Positions 12,491-20,959 of a DNA stretch of 30,275 nucleotides are shown piece by piece. The notes beneath the pieces are model-generated. The model saw nothing but the letters and a program-made list of their open reading frames with translations, made no database searches and was not told the origin of the DNA. The DNA lies in NCBI GenBank assembly GCA_000231825.2, contig JH720326.1:493926-524200 (forward strand). Direction: 5' to 3'. The position numbers were made by a program, and so were the translations under genes. The number at the start of each line of letters is the position of its first letter. The stretch's first letter is position 1. This stretch comes from Tetrahymena elliotti 4EA (taxonomy: Eukaryota; Ciliophora; Oligohymenophorea; Hymenostomatida; Tetrahymenidae).

Positions 12491-15059
12491 AGTAAGTATT
12501 AAATAAAAATAATAAAGAAATTACTTATCTTAAAATCAAAAATTTTTTTTATTAATTTTGAAAATTTTAATTAAGGAACAAAGTAAATTTTAAAAAAAAA
12601 GTGAGATGTCTTAGCATCTGTTTTTATCTATTTCAAAGTAAAATAATTAAAGATTCTGATTTAATACCATTAAGAAACTGCTAATAATGTGTCAAAAAAT
12701 TTAAATTATTAAAGTCTAACATTAACTGAATCTAATTTAAGGAAAATTATTGAAAAATCCATCTAAGTTAGTCATCATCAGAGCGTCTATCTTAATCTTT
12801 AGTAATTTAACTTCTTAATATGAAAAATAATACTAATTATTAAAGGAATGTCAAACTAACTGATCAATTGCTTGATATCATCTGCTAGAGTCTTCAAAAT
12901 GGGAATTTCTTGATATCTATTGAAATAAACTTAAGGTATAATATTTTTTTAAAACATTTAAAGAAAATGAGAAAAATTTTAATCAAAGATAAAACAAAAT
13001 AGGCAGTCTTGGAGCATCTAGCCTAGCTTAGTTGATTACAGAGCTTTCTTCTGTCAAATAAATTAAGATAAATTTCTGGTAAAAATTTTAAAAAATAATT
13101 AGTGATAACAAACATCATGCATGAATGATTTTTAATTGAACATAATTTTAAAGGTAGAATTAAATTGGTGATAAAGGATTATTAATGTTTGCTGAAAAGG
13201 TGATTTAAAGTCAGAGTCTGGAACAAATCAATCTCAATATTGAGTGACTAATATTTTTTTGTTTGTTTAGGAGTTACTAATTTTATATACATTTTTTACA
13301 TAAAGAGATAACAAAATCTCTTCAGAAGGGTTGCAAAGTTTTTGTGAAACACTTTAAAAAATGGAAAAGCTCTCTTCACTCACACTCTATATTAGGTAAA
13401 ATCACTTAAATATTAGATATAAAATATTTTAACTTTGAAAATATAGAGGAAACAAAGTAGATCAGAAAGGTATAGTTGGGGTTTCAAAAGCATTGAAGGG
13501 CTTTAAGAATTTGATTGATTTAAAATTGTCATTGTGGTAAATAGAATTTTTTAATGAGAGATTTTTTTAAGAAAAAAATATTTTTCATGAAAATAGTGGA
13601 ATAAGTGTAAGTAGCTAATGTTTGGATGAAATTTCTAAGAATTTGAGTGGGAGTAATAAGTTTTAAAGTCTTTCTTTGGATTTAGAGTAATTAATGAATT
13701 CATTTAAGTTTTTTTAATATTGTTTTTGGGCAGATTTAATTTAATGGACTTATTTTTCAAACCTGTTATAATTTGTTTTATTCTATTAATATAAGGTAAT
13801 GTAGAATCAAGAGTGGATTAGCAAGCATAGGAAAATTACTTGTTGAATAGGATTAGCTGAGCCATTTATACCTGAATTTAGAGTTAAATTTTGTTTAATT
13901 GATGGAGAAGGCATTTACTTTTATAAAAAAAAGGCGAAACGCAATAGAGTAAAGTGAAATTGCAGAGTTGTTTAATCCTCTTTAATTAAAGTAAAGTAAT
14001 CTTAGAACCATCGATATTAACTTGAAGTAAGACGTTAGAAAAAATATGGTTTTATTAAAATAAGGAATTTTAAATTCAAGGGCTAACATAATCAGTAAAG
14101 AAGGATCAATACAGTTTTCAAATACCATTCGAAATTTAGCATAAACTCTTACATCAATCAGCCTATCGTAAATATTTATTTTAAAAGAAGAAGATAAATT
14201 TAAATGTAAAATTATTCAAGACTTAGCACAGCTTATAGCGAGGATATGGTAAATATAATTGATTCTCTAACAAGCGTATTATAATTAAAGTAACTCTATC
14301 TATGTTTGAAGTAAATAGAATCTTTTAAATATAATATTTTAGACTTTTATTAAATAAAGGTCTTAGCAAATAAGACTGGAATTAATTCAAGCTTTGGGTA
14401 AAATTTTGTCCTAGCCTATTATGCTAGAAATTTTAGAGTTAGATCTAAGGTATGACCAGTGTTTATTTCGATTGATGCAAATTCAATGTAATATAATTAA
14501 TTAAATTCAATAGAGCCTAGACATAGTTGACCAGCTAATTATTTTAATAATGGATTCCTTACTTTGGAAATATGAATTCTAATTTAAACTCATTGAAACT
14601 AGATTTTTCGTAAATAGTCATTTTTGCTTGTTTTTTTCTCTGATTCAATTAATCAATTAAATACACTGGCTTTTTATAAAAATTATAAAATTTGACTTGA
14701 TGATTTAGCAAAAAAATTAAATTTCCAGTGCAAAATAAAAATATGTTGAATTTAATAACGATATCATAAGTTATTTTTTTTTATTACAAATTAGCTAGAC
14801 TGACCTTCAATATATAGAAATATTTGAACTAGCAGAATTAATTTTGGGGTATAAAAATTTACGCGTTTTTACATACTATCATGAGTAAATTTAATAAGCA
14901 CATGCAACAAGAAATTAGTTAAATATTGTTTGGTAATTATATAGTTGCCAATATATTGAAGAAGAAATTAAATAGAAAGCACTTAAGCATAAAAATTTAA
15001 TTTAATTTGAGCTTATGAATGAAGAAAATGAAGGAGGAGTAGGCCTAATGTTATTTTGA
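12484..15059 (+). CDS. Leucine-rich repeat protein, one repeat per exon
   Basis: About 480 residues in 15 exons: 12484-12491 (provisional), 12715-12801, 12846-12935, 12989-13078, 13154-13243, 13306-13395, 13447-13536, 13597-13686, 13796-13882, 13934-14026, 14081-14167, 14221-14310, 14360-14449, 14514-14609, 14795-15059. Each internal exon encodes one repeat of about 30 residues, of the form N-x-I-x-x-x-G-x-x-x-L-x-x-x-L-x-x-x-x-x-L-x-x-L-x-L-x-L, as in NQIGDKGLLMFAEKVIQSQS and GNKVDQKGIVGVSKALKGFK. This matches the ribonuclease-inhibitor-like LRR class, a horseshoe protein-binding fold. All introns are phase 2 and cut after the LxLxL strand. The C-terminal exon is longer and ends GGVGLMLF before TGA. 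No kinase or other domain, signal peptide or membrane segment is seen. The first exon (ATGACAAA then GTAAGT) is chosen because it alone gives an ATG in the right phase; the rest is firm. Confidence 0.82.
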
Positions 15060-15596
15060 ATAAACTTATATTTATTAATAGAAATAAGCACAAATGTCTA
15101 TTATATTATTGTATGAAATTTTATGTTTTCTTACTTTCTAAAAATTTATGATAGAAAAATAATTGTTTCTTTGTTTTATTTATGCTTAACTTTTTTTTGT
15201 CTAATAAGCATTCATAAGATTCTTAAAGGATATACTTTCTATTAAAATCAGATAAAATAAATCTATTCTCAAAAGAACTTTGATAAAAATGAATGTAAAA
15301 AACTTAATTTACATATAATATTAATTTTTAATGGAACCATTATTTTCATTCAGCACTATTTATCGATCTATTTATCTTTCCTTTATCTTTAATTAAATTC
15401 TTAATTAATTAAAATTTTTAGTCATAACTCTCCATTAATTAATAATTTAATATTGCATCTTATTATCCAGATCTTTTTTATATCGTGTTCAATATTAAAA
15501 GTCTTCTATTTTAAGTATTCTTAATTTTAACTCCTCTTGAAAAATACCAGCCACAAATATTATTTGTGAAATAAAATCACATGTATTTTGATACAG
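15060..15596. other. Intergenic region
   Basis: 3' flank of the LRR gene. From about 15430 the sequence becomes less AT-biased and is open in several frames on both strands, possibly an unassigned exon of the candidate that follows. No motif recognised. Confidence 0.4.
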
Positions 15597-15932
15597 CGAA
15601 TAAGTGTAAAACATACTAAAATGTAACTTCGATATCTTCATTCAACATCCAAACTATACATATTTGCAAGATGAGAATGCTAATATCTGGTATGTTTATA
15701 AAAAACTCTATAACAAATTTAATTTTTAACTAATAAGAAGGATAGTATAGGCTGATAAAGGTTTTTAGTATACTGTTACAATAGATTGAATTAAATTTAA
15801 GACTTTTAAAGATTTGAAGGAGAATATGATGTTTACTTTGATTAACATGAGGATTTTATGGATAACAAATAACATAGGCTTTAGTTGGTTACTGTCTAAT
15901 TTTTAGTAAGAAGGGCTCATGAACTTTCAAAT
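15597..15932 (+). CDS. Weak candidate partial coding region
   Basis: A plus-strand frame that can be spliced as 15597-15760 joined to 15802 onward by a 41-nt intron (15761-15801), with an optional earlier intron 15690-15740. It reads through VQNILKCNFDIFIQHPNYTY and DFQRFEGEYDVYFDQHEDFM, acidic and well mixed in composition, unlike the Lys/Asn/Phe-rich translations typical of non-coding DNA here. No start codon or convincing end was found: the frame stays free of TGA to 16670, through the presumed promoter of the next gene. I recognise no family. Either a short gene with missed exons or a remnant; coordinates are approximate. Confidence 0.25.
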
Positions 15933-16115
15933 TAATTATTAAAAAAATTATCATTTTTCTATTAATTACTCAGTTTATCAAAATAGAGCTGGTAGAAAAT
16001 TAAAATTAACAAGCAACCAACCCTAATTACAACAGATTTAATTTCAAGGTCATCAGAAAAAATTTACAGTAAATTTTTTGTTCAAATCTAAAAATTAAGC
16101 GAAATTAATAAATAA

Positions 16116-16154
16116 CCAATCAGTCAATCAGTTGGTCTATCAGTCAGCCAATCA
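16116..16154. promoter_or_regulatory. CCAAT / CAGTC repeat cluster
   Basis: The 39-bp stretch contains CCAATCAGTC, CAATCAG, CTATCAGTC and GCCAATCA in close succession, i.e. two CCAAT boxes in direct orientation and three CAGT(C) elements, about 150 bp before the ATG at 16302. It is far more GC-rich than its surroundings and is a good candidate promoter element. Function is inferred from position and CCAAT resemblance only. Confidence 0.45.
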
Positions 16155-16272
16155 TAACTTTTAAATATCAAGGAGAGCATATCTTTTAGTATCATCATAA
16201 TCAATTAAATTCAAATTAAAACATTAAATTTTCAAATTAAAAGTAAACATAAATAAACAAATAACCATCCCT

Positions 16273-16296
16273 CAACAACAACAACAACAACAACAA
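16273..16296 (+). repeat. (CAA)8 in the 5' leader
   Basis: Eight uninterrupted CAA units end five bases before the start codon at 16302, within the presumed 5' UTR. The leader lacks G and thus strong structure, as often seen in well-translated mRNAs. Confidence 0.8.
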
Positions 16297-16301
16297 TAAA
16301 A

Positions 16302-16670
16302 ATGCTTGAAGAAATCTGCACCTTGATATAATAAATCGAAATACTTCGTGCCACTGCATACGAGGAGCTTGAAATCCCTCACTTAATGGAAAAAATTGAA
16401 AGCTCTTCCATTTACTAAGATCAAGTTAATTTGTTTAACTCAGTGGTTTACATTAGAGAATTCTAAGACGAAAACTACATTAACTATGCCACCAATCTAT
16501 TTAATAAATTCTAATATGCCATGATGAAATTGCAAGTCATCTATGAGAATTTAACCAAATTAGACTTCAAGATCCACTACTCTTAAAAAAATGTTATTAC
16601 TAATTGCTTAGAAGTCCTCAGCAAATACTTCTCAGAACAAAAGCAAGAAAGCCAAAAGAACATATGCTGA
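16302..16670 (+). CDS. Small helical protein of unknown function
   Basis: Single exon of 122 residues, ATG 16302 in an AAAAATG context, stop TGA 16668-16670. It starts MLEEICTLIQQIEILRATAY and is predicted nearly all helical, mildly acidic, with no signal peptide, membrane segment or cysteine motif. Codon use is more GC-rich than the neighbours and favours C-ending codons (ATC, TAC, CTC, AAC), which together with the CAA leader and CCAAT-like upstream cluster suggests strong expression. I do not recognise a family; small helical cytoskeletal or axonemal subunits look similar in composition, but that is only analogy. The frame is also open upstream without TGA; the start is placed at this ATG because the sequence before it is low-complexity leader. 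Confidence 0.72.
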
Positions 16671-16939
16671 AATGTGTACATATAAACAAAAGAAAAAAAG
16701 ATCTTTCCAATGAAATATTCAATGAAAAATCAAATTTCCTTCTGATTATATTCCCAATATTATAATAAAAATAAATTATCTCATTTACTTTCTCACATAC
16801 TAACTACCCCACCAAATCATCAACTACCTAAATAAAAAATAATCAATTATCAATCTAAACAAAACAATTTGTAAACAAATACAATAATTCTAAATTCAAT
16901 CTTTCTTCTACCATCAATCAATATTAATTAAAACAACAA

Positions 16940-17640
16940 CTTTAATAATAATACATCATTTATTCTAAATAAATCATAATTTTTAGTTTAATAATTGATC
17001 ATCTTTTTATATTTTGTATATTCTTTTACTTTACTTCCTATTCAAGCTAAACTTTCAACACTCACAAATTCTTACATTTTTTATAATAATAATACATCAA
17101 AGACATCATTTACAGTATAAATAATTATATATATTATATATTCTTTTACTTTACTTCCTATTCGAGTTAAACTTTCAACATTAATAAATTACTACATTCT
17201 TTCATAACAAAATTAAATTGTAATAATACATCATTTAATAAGATGTAATTTATAATACAAATACTTAATTTATCATCTATATATTTTATATATTCTGTTT
17301 ATTTTACTTTATGTTCAAACAAATAAAACATGATTATACTCTTTCATAAAAACAATAAGAATGTAACATTTATTCTAATGAGATGTTATTTAAAGTAGAA
17401 ATAATAAAACTTTCCCACGTAAATATTATTTTTCTTTTACTTTACTCCCTATTCAATACAATCTTTAAAGATTACTACTGCATGAAATTCTTTGATAATA
17501 AGCTAATACAATAGTAATAAGACATTATTTACTCTAAAAAAGATGTAATTTATTGTACAAATACTTAATTATCTACATGTATTGAATATTCTTTTTCTTA
17601 ACTTCCAAAAAATGTCAACTTTCAACACTTAGAAAGCTTT
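16940..17640. repeat. Diverged tandem array, about 120-150 bp unit
   Basis: About five units. Each has a TATATTCTTTTACTTTACTTCC-type block (centred near 17030, 17150, 17305, 17440 and 17600), then AAACTTTCAACA, then TACATTCTTTCATAA, then ATACATCATTTA...AGATGTAATTTA and ACAAATACTTAATT. The first two C/T-rich blocks are exactly 120 bp apart; later spacings are about 150, 140 and 150 bp. It is non-coding, begins downstream of the small-protein gene and is of unknown role. Confidence 0.6.
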
Positions 17641-19652
17641 AAATTTTAATTGATAAATTTGTTACTTAATTATCCTCTCAAATTGTAAATTTGTAATTTG
17701 ATCTGACGCTTAAATAGTTTATCTTTTATCATATATTTTAATCTCAATTTTTCCAGCACAAAGAATAAAGAAAGAAAACATATGAAAATTTCAATTTTAT
17801 GATAAACATGTATCATAGTTGAAATACTAAAATATTTAAAAAGAACATTGACAAATAGTTTAATTAAAATGTAAATTCATTAAAAAACTAACTATTTTTA
17901 TCTTCTTAAAACATTTTCTACAATATCATATGAAAAGTCTTCCTTTCTTTATTTATTATACCAAATGAATTGTAAACAATATGACGTAACAACTTAATCA
18001 AAAAATACTAATTGAGAAAATCAAAGATTTAAAAATCAAAAAAAAAAATAAACTGACTTTCCTGTCTTTCGCATGATCATTTTTACTGACTAAAAACAAT
18101 AAATTGATCATTTAAAGTTATTTTAAATCCTCATTTTCTTTTGTTTTTAATACGAATCATATCAGTTAATTAAATTATTTATTTAAATAATTTAATATAT
18201 AATTGGTTTACTCACCCAGCAAGTAATATCTCTTAAATTTAATGAAACCCAAAAATATCGCGTTATTTTTACTTTTTAATTGAAATAACTATTCTCTTAC
18301 TACTAATAGTTGTTTTTCAAACATTTCTTTGATCTCATTTTTAAAAGTTTTTTGACTCACCTCTCTCTTAATATCATTTTTCTACTTGCAATCAAAACTT
18401 TATCAAATAAACTAGAACTTAATTATATCACTATTATAGAAAAAAAAAGTAGATTTTTTCATCAGGAGAAATTATAATTTAAAATTTTTATATTTATTTT
18501 ATCTATTTTTTTACTGATTTATTATTTTTTAGAGAAGTAGAACATAAAAATATGTATTTTTACTTCTTAAAAATTTTATTAAACTCTTGTTAATGTCTCT
18601 CAAATTTCGATTTCAAATTTAATTAAGCTTTGAATCATTTCAAATTAACATTCCTATATTCTGTTTATAGTAAATCGAATTAATATTTATTATTTTTTGA
18701 CAAATATGCTTCATATTTTTTTCACTAAATTGTTCAGTAAATTTAGAGAAAGAAAAAATAACTCTTTTCTTCTTACATTAATTCACTAGAAATACTCCTT
18801 TTTTAACTTGTTTCATGCAGTTTTTTAAACAATTTAGAATTATGAGTTAATTAATCAGTGATTAAAAAAATCAATTGTAAACATAGTGCTAAAATTAAAA
18901 AAAAATGCTAATTTGAATTTTCTATCAAATTTTATTCATTTTGAATGGAACAACTTTTTAAACTGTAACAAAATAATTAAAATGAATTTTGACCTGTTTT
19001 GATTGTTTTTATCTTCGAAATATTTACAAAAAATAATTTGTGAATATAAACGTGTTAAATTTTTATCAGTATACTAAATTAATAAATTATTATCAATCTA
19101 ATGAAAAATAGATTCTAAAAAATTCAATCAGCCTTCTTAAAATTAAAAATTGGTTAAAACAGCCTAATCTCTTAGAAAAGAAAATAAATAACTAAAAATA
19201 TTCAAGCATGAAATATGAATTTCAGAAAAAAATTCCTTGAAATCAATAGAATAATAGAATCCTCGAATAAAAAAGTTTATTAAATAAATATTTATTTGGT
19301 TTACAATACTCAATCACTTCTGAATATTTATTAGAAAATATTCAAATTTATTTATTATAAAAGAATATATTTCTTCTTTCTGAGGAACACAGCTCAATTT
19401 AAATCTTAATAACTCAATTATTTCCTTTCTTTGTTTTGTAGCTTTTTTAAATATTTTCTTCAAGTGTGCATGATGTTTTCTTGTTAAAATTTTATTTACT
19501 CTCTATAATAAGAGAAATGCATTAAGAATTTTAATTGATGCTTTCTATTATAATTTCTAATCTAATTTGAAACCAACACATCATATCAATTGTTTCTAAT
19601 TAAATTCAGATACATTTATAAATTTGATCATATTTTTACAAAATAATCACAA
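17641..19652. other. Long intergenic region with doubtful coding remnants
   Basis: About 2 kb without a secure gene. On the minus strand between about 18820 and 18000 there are several short protein-like stretches in different frames, including one from an ATG near 18815 (MKQVKKGVFLVNQ) and one near 18360-18220 (EIKEMFEKQLLVVREQLFQL) ending at a GTGAGT. They do not join into one frame. They may be exons of an unannotated gene, a decayed gene, or chance in one-stop-codon DNA. The rest is plain AT-rich sequence. Confidence 0.35.
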
Positions 19653-19705
19653 AGTGAATTAAAAACGATTGAACCCTTGAGCAGAAATTAACTCTTTTTG
19701 GATAA
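19653..19705 (-). pseudogene. Decayed tRNA-Trp copy (partial)
   Basis: The plus-strand text matches the 3' half of the intact tRNA genes (acceptor and T-arm, including GATTGAACC) with several substitutions, then loses the anticodon and D arms. Oldest-looking member of the array. Confidence 0.5.
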
Positions 19706-19832
19706 TTAATAAACATATATCTATTAAATAACACTTCATATTAAATGTGCCTACTTTCTATTTGGTAAGTTAAAATATAACAATACATTGTATCAAAATT
19801 TTAAAAATGAAATCTTCTTAAATAACTTCAAA

Positions 19833-19904
19833 GGGAATTGAAATGGCTTGAATCTTTAACCAAAAAACTGTGTCCCTTAGCTTTACCTATTGTGTTGCAA
19901 TTTT
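19833..19904 (-). pseudogene. tRNA-Trp pseudogene, full length
   Basis: Same 72-73 nt length and ends as the intact copies (GGGAATTGAAA at one end, GCAATTTT at the other), but the T-stem, anticodon stem and anticodon (no CCA) are mutated. The acceptor pairing is also weakened. Confidence 0.7.
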
Positions 19905-20053
19905 ATAAAATGAAAAAATTGATATAATTTATATCAACTATAAAAAAAGAACTCATGTATTTAACTCAATATAGTAAAATATGTATTTAATATTAACAGT
20001 ATTTCATTTTCCATTTTAGACATTCAATATATTATTGTAAAATAACTTAAAAA

Positions 20054-20126
20054 GGGAATTGAAAGGGATTGAACCTTTGACCCAGAGATTTGGATTCTCT
20101 TGCTCTCCCAACTGAGCTACAATTCC
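20054..20126 (-). tRNA. trnW-CCA: tRNA-Trp(CCA), copy 1
   Basis: Minus-strand cloverleaf of 73 nt: acceptor GGAATTG/CAATTCC, D arm GCTC-AGTTGGGA-GAGC, anticodon arm AGAGA-ATCCAAA-TCTCT with anticodon CCA, T arm AAAGG-TTCAATC-CCTTT. All stems pair and there is no intron. A-box (TAGCTCAGTTGGG) and B-box (GGTTCAATCC) are present, and a T5 pol III terminator follows directly. The unpaired base after the acceptor is C, unusual for tRNA-Trp. It reads UGG, the only Trp codon when UGA is stop. Confidence 0.9.
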
Positions 20127-20151
20127 ATATAATTAATTAAGAAAAAAAAGC

Positions 20152-20164
20152 TATAGCAGCTATA
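20152..20164 (-). promoter_or_regulatory. Palindromic TATA-like element of tRNA copy 1
   Basis: TATAGCAGCTATA, a perfect 6-bp palindrome around one base, lies 26 bp upstream of the tRNA 5' end and is followed by an A-run. The same element is at the same distance from copy 2 with the central base changed, so it is conserved while nearby sequence drifts. Likely an upstream pol III promoter element. Confidence 0.5.
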
Positions 20165-20258
20165 AAAAAGAACTCTACAATAAAATTGTGTAACGTTTTT
20201 AATTTAGAAAATTTAATTTATTATTGAAGTTACACTAATATTCTAAAATAATTTAATA

Positions 20259-20317
20259 AGGGATTTAAAAGCGTTTTTATCTTTTCATCACCTAAAGAAG
20301 CACACTGGTAAAATTTA
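20259..20317 (-). pseudogene. Strongly decayed tRNA copy
   Basis: Midway between tRNA copies 1 and 2, in the same context (AATAA before, TAAAATTTATATC after). Only the acceptor/T-arm end (AAGGGATTTAAAAGCG) and weak D-arm similarity remain. Confidence 0.4.
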
Positions 20318-20463
20318 TATCCACTATTAAAACAAAACTAAATCATTTAATTCAAATGAAATAGTAGGGTACTATTAATAGTATTTTAATTTTCCATTTT
20401 AAACATTAAGCTTATTACATTATTAAAAAGTATATCAACAAATCTTGTTAAATAACTTAAAAA

Positions 20464-20536
20464 GGGAATTGAAAGGGATTGAACCTTTGACCCAGAGATT
20501 TGGATTCTCTTGCTCTCCCAACTGAGCTACAATTCC
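20464..20536 (-). tRNA. trnW-CCA: tRNA-Trp(CCA), copy 2
   Basis: Identical to copy 1 over the mature tRNA, 410 bp away on the same strand. Same T5 terminator and flanking AATAACTTAAA (3' side) and TATAATTAATTAAG (5' side), showing that the unit was duplicated with its flanks. Confidence 0.9.
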
Positions 20537-20561
20537 ATATAATTAATTAAGATACAAAAGC

Positions 20562-20574
20562 TATAGCTGCTATA
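20562..20574 (-). promoter_or_regulatory. Palindromic TATA-like element of tRNA copy 2
   Basis: TATAGCTGCTATA, 26 bp upstream of the tRNA 5' end. Palindromic arms as in copy 1; only the central base differs. Confidence 0.5.
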
Positions 20575-20690
20575 AAAAAAACCTCTAATATATTTAATTC
20601 AAAATGGAAAATTGTGTAACGCTTTTAATGTAGACAATTTAATTATTGAAGATATTAAAGTTACACAAATATTCTAAATTAATTTAAAAA

Positions 20691-20740
20691 AATTGAAAGT
20701 GTTTTGATCTTTTCACCTAAAGAGCATACTGATAAAATTT
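20691..20740 (-). pseudogene. Strongly decayed tRNA copy
   Basis: Same position in its repeat unit as the 20259-20317 remnant (AAATTGAAAGTGTTTTGATC, then CACCTAAAGAGCATACTG). tRNA structure is lost. Confidence 0.4.
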
Positions 20741-20886
20741 ATATCTGCTATAAAAAGATAACCAAAATATTTAAGTCAAAATAGAAAGATGGGAAATATT
20801 AATAGTATTTCGTTTTACATATTAAACATTAAGCTTATTAAATTATTAAAAATGTTATCAACAAATCTTGTAAAATAACTTAAAAA

Positions 20887-20959
20887 GGGAATTGAAAGGG
20901 ATCGAACCTTTGACCCAGAGATTTGGATTCTCTTGCTCTCCCAACTGAGCTACAATTCC
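20887..20959 (-). tRNA. trnW-CCA: tRNA-Trp(CCA), copy 3
   Basis: One base differs from copies 1 and 2: the T-loop reads TTCGATC instead of TTCAATC, giving the canonical B-box GGTTCGATCC. All stems are intact and the anticodon is CCA. The upstream palindromic TATA element is not preserved here (a TACCGGGTATAAAAA stretch occupies the place), so expression may differ. Confidence 0.9.

Noticed and set aside
14640..14740. CACTGG...CCAGTG inverted arms within the last LRR intron
   Set aside because: Only 6-bp arms with a long AT-rich loop; expected by chance.
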